From the NCBI GenBank assembly GCA_030272585.1, contig BSYQ01000010.1:2356001-2420000 (forward strand): a stretch of DNA of 64,000 nucleotides. The letters run 5' to 3'. The translations under genes and the position numbers were made by a program. The notes under the pieces are model-generated. The model was not told the DNA's origin. It saw only the letters and a list, made by a program, of their open reading frames with translations, and searched no databases. Shown here one piece after another: positions 8,423 to 19,721 of this stretch (position 1 is the first letter of the stretch; each line of letters opens with the position of its first letter). The stretch is from Bryopsis sp. KO-2023 (Eukaryota; Chlorophyta; Ulvophyceae; Bryopsidales; Bryopsidaceae).

Positions 8423-10191
8423 TCAGCACTCCGGCCAGGGAGGCCTCTCCTCGACCCAATCTTCCAACAGCATCGCAGCCAATCGGGATTTCAGATCATC
8501 GCACATGGGCCTCCGAAAATCCATCGTCTCGATATTGTCGTGGTCAAACCTCAAACATTCCTCCACCAAATCCCTCAGCGATTTCGGGCAATCGCACCTC
8601 ACCTTGGTCAACCCCCCCCATTTAATGCACGCCCCCGTTTCGGTGTCAGTTTGAGACTGAGTGGCTTCATCGTCCTGTTGGGAATTGTCCGGCCCCCCCA
8701 CCGGAGATCGCATAATGCATTCCCACATCATCGCCCCGAGGGAAAACACGTCGATGGATTCGTTTACGCGGATTTTCCCGCCTGAAATTTGTTTCACCAG
8801 TCCGCCGTAGTAAGCCTCAGGGGCGATATATCCTGGGGTCCTGCGCATATCAAGATTCATTTTTTTTTACATTCTTGAGGCGAGAATTGACGAACAGATT
8901 CTCTCTTTTTCCAACTACCCCACGTTGCACATCAGGAAGCCAATGGCCAAGTTTCTGCATCTGGGTGCCTTCCAGCCCACAGTTTTTCTTCCAAAGAGAA
9001 AAAAATACGAAGTCGACTCTACCCAGCCGCCACCAGTTTCAGTGGTGAAAATACCTGGCCTTGATTCATAAATCAGTCATAAATTTTCCATTTTTTTCCG
9101 TCAGAAATCAATCAGACATCTTCCATAAATTTGTTCCCTCATTAGAAATCAGTCAGACATCTTCCATAAATTTCCCTCAATCAGAAATCAGTCAGACTTT
9201 TCCTCATAAGAAATCAGTCAGACATCTTCCATAAATTCCCCTCAATCAGAAATCAGTCAGACATCTTCCATAAATTTCCCTCGTCCAGAGAGGATGACCT
9301 AACAGAAGCACCCCCACCCACTCACCCCCTGATGGTCGCCGTGATAGACCTTCTCAACCGAATGGCCGATGCTCCAAAGTCAGCCAGCTTAGGGTCCAAA
9401 TCCTTCGACACCAGCACATTCGAAGGCTTTAGGTCGTGATGAATCACGTTATGGCTGTGCAAATGCTGCAACCCAGCAACAATGCCATGAAAAATCTCCA
9501 GCAAATCCCGATACGTGCATCTCTGCGCAAACGGAGCATTGCTGTGAATCAGGGAACTCAAATTCCCAGGCAGGAGCTCCTCCACGATAAAAAAGTCCTT
9601 CCCATCGGCCCGTTCTTTCCCCGGCTCCCCCACCTTTCCCCCCAGATATTCCACGATGTTTTTGTGCGGGGGGATTCGCTCGAACACCGCCATTTCCTTT
9701 TTCATTGCTCGACAAGCTTCGGTCCGACTGAGGGCTTGTGCATGTTTGATTGCTACCTCTTGGGACCTCCCGCTCGCGTCGGTGATAACCCCAACTGTTA
9801 CATTTCCGAAACTCCCGCTCCCCAGGCTGGTTTCTGCAACATGTCTCAAACTTTGGACCTCCAAAGAGTGGTGCTTTGCGCTCGGTTGAAATCCGTAAAG
9901 GGGCACCAGAGGGGGGGCCTGCGCTCCATCGAAGGGTGATTGCGTCAGCATGGGAGTCCCTTGACTCAGAGCTTCCATAGGAGAACCCAACGGAGGTTGG
10001 GCGTAATGGCCGCCTGCCCCTGCCGGCTCCGGAGCTAGAGTGGGGGCTGAGAATCGACTGGGGGCGGCGTTTCTCGCATTCTGACCGCCGTTGCTTTCAA
10101 AATCAAAGTCTTCGAAGTCCATTTCCATGCCGTCCACGTCCATTTGGGAGAACCGCTGGGAATTGGGTTGGGAGGTTTCCATTAAATCCAT
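8423..10191 (-). CDS. Serine/threonine protein kinase, two exons
   Basis: The exons are 10191-9326 and 8840-8423, with a GT-AG intron at 9325-8841 that splits the codon for the Gly before TPGYIAPE. The spliced protein is 427 aa. A disordered N-terminus of about 115 residues precedes the kinase domain. The Gly-rich loop GSGSFGNV begins at about residue 124, followed by the VAIK lysine, HHDLKPSN catalytic loop, DFGAS, and the activation segment ending in APE. The catalytic loop has His where RD kinases have Arg, so this is a non-RD kinase. The domain resembles STE/MAP3K-like or plant-type kinases, but I cannot name a subfamily. The reading frame stays open upstream to 10404 and an acceptor-like TTTGCAG precedes it, so an extra 5' exon is possible and the Met at 10191 is a conservative start. 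Confidence 0.85.
9105..9288. repeat. Tandem repeat array inside the kinase intron
   Basis: Five units begin with AAATCAGTCAGAC (or one variant) at 9105, 9146, 9185, 9211 and 9250. Unit lengths are about 41, 39, 26, 39 and 39 bp. Most units share the core ACATCTTCCATAAATT; the third is truncated. A degenerate copy may precede the array at about 9067. The whole array lies within the single intron of the kinase gene. Confidence 0.9.
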
Positions 10192-10404
10192 GGCGTTTGG
10201 TGTCGGAGCCCCGCAGGGGTTTCGGTGGCAGGTGGATTGAAAACAATTGGGCTGTTTGAAAGTTTTTGACAGGGCTTCAGGCGGTGTGGAGGAAGTCGGG
10301 GGGGGTAACCATTCCACTCGGGGTCTGCCGAGTCCGGCCTCCGAAGAAGGATTTGGGGGAGCTATGCTCGATGCTTCGGGACGCCCACCGTCCTGCAAAT
10401 ACAC

Positions 10405-11433
10405 CGAACCGTGGTTTTAGCGTTCTCCCAGCCCCCCTTTTTCCTCTTCCAAATTTAGAAGAATTTTCTCAACCCCGAGTGCTCCATCAGACAACCACAG
10501 TTTGAATTTTGTCAGCAAAATTTTTGAGGGGGTTCCAGAGGCCAGGTGTCTTTCAGGCGAAAGGAAATCACATGGCCTGTCAGATTCCCTTCCACACCGG
10601 GCTTCATTCTAGCTCCCCTGCTTTTTTTTGAAAATGCTTTGGGAAAAGTGAGCCACTGCTGCACACAGATCGAATCCCCCATTCTTCCCCGAAAATTTCC
10701 AATTTTTTTTCTGTAATTGAAATAGAGAATGCAGAAAAGAAAAAAGGAATTCATTGCTAGTCTTTGTGATAAATTCAGCCCCCTGTCTTCCTTCATGGAC
10801 GAATATTCAAAACAGAAAAAGGCAAAAAAAAAAACCTTTGTTGAAAAATCCAGCATTTCTAAAGCAGGAAAAACAATAAAGGAAGGGAAAAAGCACCAAG
10901 ATATCCAACCATCCCACACCCCTCCTCTCAAACCCCCTTCCCCATTGATCTTTTCCTTCTCTTTTCAAAACCCCACACCTTCACAGGCTGAACTGGAGGC
11001 TCGAGTCACACAGGTAACACCGCTAACCACTCGAATCTTTCCCTGACTATTTGCTTTTTTTTCTGCCACTGTACCCGTTGTTCCAGCGAAATAATTGTTA
11101 CGAGCTGGTGAGAGATGTCGGACGATGGCAAGGAATCGCTGCGGGCTTATCTTGTTTTTTTTTTCTCCGCTTTGTCGAACTGGGGTGTGAAATATTACAA
11201 GACGTCCGAGGAAGAGGGGCGGTCTGTGGGAACTCCGTCTTCCTGGGGCAAGCGCTGGACACACAAGGCTCAAACAATGCTCTGTGTTGCTTTTCGTTTT
11301 CTCGTAAGGGTGGTTGATCGTCCATTACTGAGCGTTACGACTGTAACACCCAACCACACAGTCATTTTCAGCTCCAATTCGGGGCCCCAATTCGTTTTCG
11401 CATCCCCCAAAAGTGAGCAACACTCCCGTTGCG
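10405..11433. other. Intergenic region between divergent kinase and lipase genes
   Basis: No convincing gene is seen. The kinase is transcribed leftward and the lipase rightward from here, so both promoters should lie in it. Possible upstream non-coding or short coding exons of either gene cannot be excluded. Confidence 0.45.
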
Positions 11434-12840
11434 ATGTCGAAGGTTTGTCCGCCTGCAGCCAAACAGCCGACAATCGTCTACCTTCACGGACTCGGAAGAG
11501 GTCCAAGATGCTTCGAAAAGATGAAAAGGTCGACGGCGTCCCCAAAAGAACCATCGCGATCTATGTCGTCGATCTTGTTCCTGTCAAAAACACACACGAG
11601 CTACTCCAAACTAAGATCGCTTTGAACGCTCGGATCTAGGTACGTGAAGGAACGCACTGGTCTGGATGGATTAGCCCTTCAATACGCAAGCTGGTCCCGG
11701 TCGAAGAGCTTAAAAGACGTCGCTTCGGACGTCGCGTCTGAGATCAGGACAGCCGTTGGGGACGGCGGAAAAGTGTTCTTGGTGACCCACTCGATGGGGG
11801 GCGTGGTGGCTCGCTGTATGCAAGACCTGCCCGAGAGAGGACAGGTGGAATGGTGTGGATCGGTGCTGATGGCGCCCCCGAACTCTGGCAGCTCTTTAGC
11901 GAGAACAGTAACTGCAGCCGTGGGCCCTTTGTTTAAAATAGTTTGGGGTAATTCGATTCTTGTTTTCAGTTCTGCAGTGTTTGGTGCGTTGGACTATATT
12001 GCAACGTGAGAAAAGCAACGCACCCTGATCGCTTTGCCAGGCCTTGTGAAAGAGATACAATAACGGTATTGGTTAAGATTTGAGCGTAACTCTGGCGCGT
12101 CTAGCACGGAAAACACACATCATATCGTGTCGAAGTTGATCATTTTAATTTACTGGTCGGGCATGCGTCACCGACCTGATATTGGGAAATTTGCTTGCTG
12201 GACTGAGGTTGATCCCAATTCTGGCTTCTCCAGTGAGCTGTTTCTATTTTCTTTGAAGGGAGGTGTGCATCTGAGCTGCTCGGAAATGGAGAAGATTGGC
12301 CGCCGCCTCCTAGACCTTGTGGAGTGATCGTAGGCACAAAGCCAATCAGCATCAACCCAATTTCTTGGGTGATGACAGGTCTCTCCTATTCTGGGGCCAT
12401 TCAAGGTGATACCCCTTTCATTGCAAAACTTCCCTATGCTGTGGCTCGTCAGTTTCACTACCAGACATGCTTGAATTCAGATCCATCTTGGCATTGCTCC
12501 ATTCCTCATTGGCCTCGGTGGCAGAGACTGAACGCTGTTGAAATTCGACTGCCTCTCTGTTCACCACTCAAAATTCAGTCCATCTTTTGAGCTCCGTTTC
12601 CTTTTCCCTGCTGAATATGATTGATTTTTCGATGGTAAACCCTCCGGAAACTTGTTTCTGAGGCTAGTGTTGTTATTAGGGCCGCACGATGGGACTGTGA
12701 CTGTGGCAGAAACGAAATTGCCAGAGGATCAAATGGACGATTACATCGAGTTCCATGGCAGTCATTCTTGGTTGATGCAGTATCAAGAGGCTTGCGTACT
12801 CGTCGCTGATTTTATCAACACTGGAAGATTCAATAAATGA
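11434..12840 (+). CDS. Small alpha/beta-hydrolase (lipase/esterase), four exons
   Basis: The exons are 11434-11528, 11640-11947, 12259-12378 and 12680-12840, giving 227 aa. All three introns are GT-AG and the reading phases agree. The protein has YLHGLGRG near the N-terminus (oxyanion-hole strand). The nucleophile elbow is THSMGG with Ser83. A block matching the family's conserved G-V-I-x-G-T-x-x-I-N-P lies in exon 3. The motif GPHDGTVTV supplies a likely catalytic Asp178, and GSHSW the likely His203. This pattern matches the short bacterial-type lipase/esterase family of about 200-220 aa with an alpha/beta-hydrolase fold. The natural substrate is unknown. No signal peptide is seen, so it is probably intracellular. 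The last acceptor (12679) was chosen because it restores the family GPxDGTV motif; a nearby AG at 12667 would insert four residues. Confidence 0.85.
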
Positions 12841-13587
12841 TTGCTGGAGATAATAATAGAACTGGCATCAGCGCTGCGACCTGCAGTCACTTTTTGGTTG
12901 TCTTGGACCAGATGGAAAAAATATGATATTGATTATTGCTTATTTTATGTTTCTTCTCTTTTTTGTTTTTTGGGGGACGGGGAAGTCCTGTCCAGAGATG
13001 GAATTGCTGCTTTTTAGAAGGGGGGGGTTATTTTAAAGGCTCTTTCTTTGGCACACTCATTCGCAGTTGCCTTCATCGATTCTTAAGTCCAAAAATCATT
13101 GAGGAATGGAACGCCCCTATGGCCAGATCTTGTTCTGCAACTGCAGACTTCTGATAATAATGTTGCTGTAAACTATAAACACAAAGGAATGCTTTCAATT
13201 GGTGGGCTGATTGTTCATTTTAGCACACATGTACCTCCTGTGAAACCTGTGACAAACCACCAGCGAAAGGAGGAAATTGTGATGGTCTGGCTTTCCTCGA
13301 GTTTTGTTGACAATGTCGAGAGGAGCTTTTTGGACCTGGTGTGACTTGCTGTAAGAAACTTGGTTGGGCGGCACTTCGACAACCAAAAAAAGGTTATGTG
13401 CACCAAAATCCCCAAGTTTCGTTTAAGAAGCACCTCGGGTGAAATGCCGTTGCCCATTCTGTAGAATGGTTCTAGCTTTGGGCGTGCAACTACATCCGCT
13501 CGATAAAACCAAACGTTTTCAATGAAGAGAATCAAGTTTCATCACTAGCCCATGCCAACTACTCCCTGCTCTTGCTTTGTGCATTAG
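12841..13587. other. Intergenic region or upstream exon space
   Basis: No recognisable gene. There are T-rich tracts and several short ORFs without family resemblance. One or more 5' exons of the next gene probably lie here, because that gene's first visible exon starts at an acceptor (CATTAG at 13582-13587) rather than at a clear initiator. Confidence 0.4.
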
Positions 13588-16500
13588 GCACCCCAGCGCC
13601 TCAACGCCGACCTCGAAGTGGATCAGCCAATGAGCAAACACGCCATGAGCGACCTGCTCGGGCTGCAGGGGCCCCACGCTATCATGAAGAGGGTGCGTGA
13701 CAGCACCGAGGGCCACGGCGGAGGTGGGGAATTTTTGACGGTTATTTCAACAGGATCGGACCAGGCCACGGCTTTCCTTTATGTTCACTACTTTTTTGCG
13801 TTTGTCGGGACAGGGAACCACACCTCGTCAGGCTCGTCCAACGTCACAGAATGGCTTGCTACAGGAGCAGATCTCGGGAACTTCTTTGGGCGGGATCGAG
13901 AAGAGCACCAGGAACACACGAGACCGCAAGGGTACAGTCGTTACTACAGCACTCTGTGGGATCGTCAAGGTATTTCGCGCGATCTCGACTCCTCCGTTGA
14001 TTTCCAGTCGTATGCAAGCTTGGCCGCAGCGTGGACCACCCCTTCCAACACAGCTGGAGTCATAGCGCTCCCAAATAGTGCAAGGATCAAGGCCTCAAGT
14101 CCTAAAGTGGCAAGCGACGCAGCCAGACAGGGACGTCAGTCACACCGTGACGACTCCACTGGGGATGGCTCGACCACAAGTCAAGAAAGACCGATCCCCA
14201 CTGATGGCACGTTGTCAGAGAGAACGCAAGTCGTGAAGAAGCAACTGGAAGAGCTTCGTGAGTCGAACTTCTTGTCGAAGTGTAAGAACCTGTTGGGTGT
14301 GCCCGTCTTCGGCACGCACCTTCCGCAGCACTCAGACCCACAGGTTCACGAAAGCTTTGAAGGAGAGTCTACATCCTCAAAGCTCCAGGTTCGGATCGGA
14401 AAGGGGGCCGATTCGGATGGCTCGTCACAAGAGAGCTATTCTCCTTTGGCAAGGACTGGTTCGAACAAGGATAAAATCGAGTCGACTCGTGAAACCGAGG
14501 CCGCTATTGAGACTGGCTACGGCTCTTTCCCAGTCGAGGTGCGTAACGATTCTGGTGCCATAGTGCTTGCCTTCTGGCGTTTTTATCTGACTTTACGAAT
14601 TTGCCCTTTTCATCCACAGGTAGCGCGTGGTGCTTCCTTGGAGACGATCCAGACCAGCAATGAATCGGAGCATGGTCAAATTGAGAGGCCACAATCTCAG
14701 ACTGGCCGAACTGAACCCAAGGTATGTTGCTTATGAAAACTCAGCGCCTTTTCATCTGGATTCCCCTCCATCACATGGAACTTGTGCTGTGTTGTTCTTC
14801 TAGCTTGGTGGGCATGTCTATCGCTATGCACACTATGACGAGTTTGGAAGCGACGAATCGACGGCAGACGAGGTGGTCTTGCAGCGGCCGCAGAGTGGTG
14901 TTGAAGATTACAAGGCCGACGAGTTCCATGCGAGGGTAGGTGATTTCTAAGACTCCGTATCGAAACCAAAAACCAGTCAATGACCATAGCTTCTGTATTT
15001 TAAACAACACGGGGTGGACAAACAGCGATACGAGTCGATTTGCCTACACGCTGGATAAGTCGTTCTTTGTACTGTCAGGATTATTATGCGAGCTTGAATG
15101 ATTGCCCAGCAGACGATCACAACGAAGGAAAGGGGGTGCCCGATGTGGATGGACGCATTGAGAACAGTGGTGGGGTAAAAATAATAAATCAATCGCAGAC
15201 GAGCTCGGGGACGGATGACCTGGGGACTCAGTTCAATGATATGAGCCAAGCCAGCGATAAGAACCACAGGAAGAGGTCCACAACTGTTTCGGTGCCATCT
15301 TCCTTTTTTGCGTCGGCCAGCAGCCAGACAACGGGTGAAGGGTATCGTGGTGAATCACAAGAGCGTTTCAGCTCGGTATCCACTGAGTGTGTGCGCAACG
15401 TGCTGGAATCGAGCTCCAGTGAGGGGGTTGAGAAGGTGAGCGATGAGAGAGGGTGCTTTAATCCCATGTCGGCCCACACCACAGGGAGAACTCTACACCA
15501 TGGGAGGAAATCAATTGAGAAAGCATCTTTCCCCGATTCGGATCAAGAAAACAAGGTATGCTCTGCTGGAGAGAAGCCTCCGACGGCTGAGCTGACCGCT
15601 GAAAATGGCATCGACACCGCCATTCACACCAGAGCCTTGTCGGTGTTGGGGGAATCGAGGAATTTTGAAAACGAAAAGGAGAGAGTGAAGGAGAGGATTG
15701 CAGACATTCCTACTGAAATCAGTAAGGCTTCGAGGGATTGCGAGATCTGCGCTGACGAGCCTGGAAATGAAACAAGGAGTGCCAACGGAGGCACAATTGG
15801 GATTCAGACCGAAAGAGAATCGTTGATATTGAGCAAAACCAAAATTAGAAACAAGCAGGAGCAGGCTCGGCTTGACAGGTCGACACAAACTTCAAGCATG
15901 CAACCCATTCCACAAGGCCACAACAGGGTGCAGCTGAATGACACCAAGAATCAACAGTCAGGGACGGATTGGCCATCTGGAGTCATTCCAAAAGAGCTTT
16001 TTGACAGATTCGGTCTGGAGGGAATCACTAACAGGGCCACAAGAATTGTTCCTGATCAGTTCCACCTGCATTTGCACTTTGCTGAGAAGGAATCCTCTGC
16101 GGATACAATAGTTGAAACAGGGACTGAACAGAGGGACTATGAGGTAGCAAGAAATGACAAACCACCTTCAGGGCCAAGCTCGCAGGCGTCAATTCAACAC
16201 TACCCAAAGAGTCTTCCTCCAGAAGAGGAAATACAGCCACGCACCTTGAAGGAGCCCTGTCACAGAGTTCAGCCAGGGAGGCCTTCTATTTCTGATTCAG
16301 ACGGAGGTATCGAAGGAGATGAGAATGGAGAGGCGTCATGGGATGCGCTCAGGTCACTCTGTAGAACAATGGGGGACACTGTCCAAGTGGCATGTCAAAA
16401 ACTGTCCGAGTCTGAACCCACCACAGATAAAGACCAGAGCGTTCATGGCAATCCCCACGACAATGAGCACGATGCCTACAGGGACGAGTCAATTCGTACC

Positions 16501-17319
16501 GAGACACCAAGGCAATCATTTTTGAGCCAGGATTATCGTCCAGCACAACATGCCAGGGACCATAGCAATCAGTTTTTGAGGAACGAAGCGCCAGAAGTAC
16601 AAAAACGTTACCAAAGGGAAGGGCTCCAAGATCAACAAAAGGACTATGAAGGATACTGCAAAGAACCACACCATGTCAGACAACGAGAGCGAAGCCATTT
16701 TAAACGTCACCATAAAGATTACAACGAAAAATCAAGGAGGAACACGTCTCTGGGAGGCTCCAGATCCAGGAACTTTCGGGATAGGGCCTATTTTGTCGAA
16801 GACCACGCTCGCCAGAATCACAACGCCTTCTCCACTGCAGCAATGGAGCGCTTTGCTCCCAACCAACGAGGTATGAGTGTGTATGCATCCAGAGATGCCG
16901 CACAGAGTCCATATCCTCAATACATGCCCAGCGAGCAGCACTTCCAACCCGTTGATGAGCACTATGGGTACCCAGAAGCGTTCGTGAGCGACCTCAACAG
17001 CTTGCCACACATCTTTACGCCGGCTGTAGTCGACCGATCGGTCCACGAAGCCGATGAGAGATGGAGAGTGCACCAAGAACACTTGATGAACAGACTCAGG
17101 CAGGTCAACATTGGCTCTTCTGGGGATATACCTAGGCGTGGCAAATCTCGACATGCGGCAAGTCGCAACGGCTCGAAGGGGGATCCTCGAGCAGAAGGAA
17201 GGATGCGCGAAGAGAAGAGGCAATCGGGGAGCGGAAAGCCCGGCAGCAGCGCCTTGAAGCAAGTTGCTAGAGACATGGAGATGCTGTCCCACCGCCTCCA
17301 GAATGGATCCAGGAAGTAA
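13588..17319 (+). CDS. Large unrecognised hydrophilic protein, 5' end incomplete
   Basis: The proposed exons are 13588-13723, 13814-14538, 14620-14721, 14804-14935 and 15079-17319, which code for about 1111 aa. The first visible exon begins after an acceptor; in-frame ATGs at 13630 and 13645 are alternative starts. Three of the four introns are phase 0. The 81-nt and 90-nt introns are multiples of three with no stop, so retention would simply lengthen the protein. I recognise no domain. The protein is polar, rich in Ser, Glu, Arg and Gln, with a basic His/Arg/Tyr-rich stretch near the C-terminus and no membrane segment. It is probably largely disordered. The neighbours are unrelated, so context gives no function. 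Confidence 0.65.
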
Positions 17320-18162
17320 CCTTGCCTTTGTTCCAACCTTGATTGCCTGTGTGTGACGGATTCGCTGACGAGGGGAAGAATTTATTGACAAAAAGGATAC
17401 TGTATGTGTTTGAAGCTGATGAATATGTGAGGACCTGTGTGGGTTGAGGGAGCTTTTTCCTAACTTTTTTGAATGTTTTTACTGGGTCTGCCTACGGGTC
17501 GCTACTTTGTGACCTGGTGCTTTTCAAAATGAAATTCGTTGGGTTATCAACAAATTGGCTTCTTTTTCACGATAGAAAGGAAGACGGCACAACAAGAGTA
17601 TCTTCACTCACAGGCTGTGCCAAAGAAAGTGTAAACTGACTCCTGATTCCTGATTCACTGTGCCACGTCATATGCCTTCTGACTTGTACAGTGGTGGTGG
17701 TTGGTTACAAAAGCCTGCAGGGCAATTTGAAACTTCTATGTCCTTAAAAACTGAACCGCGCCAATATCACTATCCTTTTCCTCAACGTTGAGGGTTAACC
17801 CCTTCACAACGATCAACAATGGTCCCCTTCCATTTTATCAAGCAGAATTTTCTTCAATTCCACAGGCAATCTGGATCTCACGCACACAAAGATAACGCCC
17901 ACTATGATAACGGTTGTTTCCCTTTATTTTTTTTATAAAGGGGGAAATCGAGATTTTTGACCGTTTTTTCCCTAGTCTTACTTTCTTTTTCCCTTGATTG
18001 GACCATTTCCCACCATGGATCGTATTTCATTGCATATTCGTCATCTACATAACACGATTACACGCAAAGCGTTCATGCTGAGGGTGGTCCTTCGAACCCA
18101 AAACGAGAATATAATGCCGCACTGTATCACTTTCCTTGTAACCTGTCAACTTCAACAATGTA
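17320..18162. other. 3' flank of the unrecognised gene
   Basis: No gene or recognisable element is seen. The first part should be the 3' untranslated region of the preceding gene. Confidence 0.4.
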
Positions 18163-18382
18163 AATGATGTTTGTTTGTTTGTTTGTTTGTCAACTTCAAC
18201 TCGGCGGAATGAAGTTATTATCGATCGGAACCCAAGAACCCAAATATTACCTGCGTAGAATCTTACCTGCAGAGTCTGCAATATACTTTTTTGTGACCCA
18301 TTGTGGCCCTTTTGGCCCATTTTGGCCCCCCGAAAATTCAGAATGGCAAATTTGGGGGCCACAAAAGGGCCAAAACGTTTTA

Positions 18383-18852
18383 CTGTAATACGCAAATCTT
18401 TTCGCGCTACCTTATTTTCGCGCGCGGACCAAAGCACGAAAATAAGGCAGGCGAAAATAAAGCAGGCGCGAAAATAAAGCAGGCGCGAAAATAAAGCAGG
18501 CGCGAAAATAAAGCAGGCGGAAAAGAAAGGGCTGTTCAGATACGCAAGTATGCAGCTACAGATTGTACCAATCACGCGCGTGGACTCGTATACCAATCAC
18601 GCGCGTGTGGACTCGACGCGCGTGATTGGCGAATTCAAAACACGGCCACAGAATGTGTGGAAACACATTCCACACTCTGACTTTGAGAGTGTTTTTTTTT
18701 ACGCCACGAAAATCTTTCACATTGCTTTATTTTCGCGCCTGCTTTATTTTCGCGCTACCTTGTTTTCGCGCGTGGACCAAAGCGCGAAAATAAGGCAGGC
18801 GAAAATAAAGACTAGCGATCCTAAACCAATCTGAAAGATTTGCGTATTACAG
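18383..18852. mobile_element. 470-bp MITE with terminal inverted repeats and TA duplication
   Basis: The left end reads CTGTAATACGCAAATCTTT and the right end is its exact reverse complement over 19 bp. The dinucleotide TA flanks both sides (18381-18382 and 18853-18854), as in Tc1/mariner insertions. The interior holds subterminal repeats of a GCGAAAATAAAGCAGGC-type unit: a direct tandem run at about 18435-18520 and inverted copies at about 18721-18810. A central imperfect palindrome carries CACGCGCGTG near 18570-18630. There is no transposase ORF, so mobility would depend on an enzyme encoded elsewhere. Confidence 0.8.
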
Positions 18853-19120
18853 TATTACAAGATGAATTTGGGGCCACAAAAGGGCCACATTCACCCGAAG
18901 TTTGTAAGGCCTGGGCCACATCCAAGAAATCAATCGAGTTTCCACAAAAATCAAAACCAACAACATTAAGTAAATGCTATATAAACACCCAGCCTTGTAA
19001 TTTCTGTTTTTGAAGTTGGGGCCACATTCTATTTTTTTCGGACAAATTGGGGCCACGAAAGGGCCATAACTGGATGAAACGGCCAAATTTAGGGCCACTT
19101 TGGGGCCAGTGAAATTGAAA

Positions 19121-19160
19121 AATATTTCTCCTACACAATGTAATTGATGTTTGTTTGTTT
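19121..19160. repeat. Dispersed 40-bp repeat, copy 1
   Basis: This 40-bp stretch, starting AATATTTCTCCTACACAATG, recurs at 63564-63603 with no visible difference. Shorter relatives lie near 18156 and 22957. It sits at the edge of the GGGCCA-rich repeat region and is probably the end of a dispersed transposable element. Confidence 0.7.
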
Positions 19161-19168
19161 GTTTGTTT

Positions 19169-19721
19169 GAAATTGAAAAAAAATACACTGCTGCAGACCT
19201 ATTATTGGACATGGTCTGAAGAATTAGCGGGATATCGAGTCCCGCTATTTCCGTACAGTTGTTCGAAGAACATGGTCAGGCATGCGCAGCTACGCTAACG
19301 CCACCTCAGCGAGCAAGCAAGATCGACTTAGTCATACTCAAAAAGTCGCGCGACCGCGATCACCAGCCCCAAGAAAGAGCTGGAGGCTCGCCGCTGCCGG
19401 CGTTTCGACAACCCGACGCAGGAAGGAAGACGAACGCACGCGACTCGCGACAGCTGCGCGCGGAACGCTGCGATGTGTCATGTAGAACTGGTCCGTCATG
19501 CTGCTGTGAAAATAGCGTTCGTGAATTGGACTTGGTGATATTGCCAACTCAGTCAGACGGAAATTTAGGGGGTTTTCGAGACGCCGCCCCATTAGTCCAA
19601 GTGCGTGTCAAGATTTTTGTGGCTACGATCACCAGATTTACGTTAGTCACAATCCCTGACGAGTCTCTCCACCTCTTTTTGCCTTTTCGTGTTCGCAGGT
19701 TATTTGTTCCATTCCGTAAGC
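19169..19721. other. Upstream region of the cyclodipeptide synthase
   Basis: This stretch is more GC-rich than its surroundings. A long ORF crosses it in another frame but resembles nothing. A good splice acceptor (TTTTCGTGTTCGCAG, ending at 19698) lies 23 nt before the CDPS start codon. The gene may therefore have a 5' untranslated exon and intron here, or an unseen N-terminal coding exon. Confidence 0.4.

Larger units (their letters stand above)
18163..19168. repeat. Composite repeat region with GGGCCA-rich arms
   Basis: Both ends of this region carry the string AATGATGTTTGTTTGTTTG or its close variant (near 18163 and 19142). Inside, copies of a GGGGCCACAAAAGGGCCA-like motif occur at about 18297-18372 in both orientations and again at 18869-19110. 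The MITE at 18383-18852 splits this GGGCCA sequence, so the MITE looks like a later insertion. A related fragment occurs at about 21170-21190. The nature of the outer element is unknown; no coding capacity is seen. Confidence 0.55.

Noticed and set aside
9105..9288. CRISPR-like appearance of the repeated AAATCAGTCAGAC units
   Set aside because: The units are contiguous tandem repeats with no unique spacers, lie inside a eukaryotic intron and have no cas genes nearby.
9436..9939. 167-aa plus-strand ORF
   Set aside because: It is the antisense shadow of the kinase exon, which has clear kinase motifs on the minus strand.
13215..13535. 106-aa minus-strand ORF in the gap before the 13.6-kb gene
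   Set aside because: No family resemblance, no splice partners and a composition like non-coding DNA.
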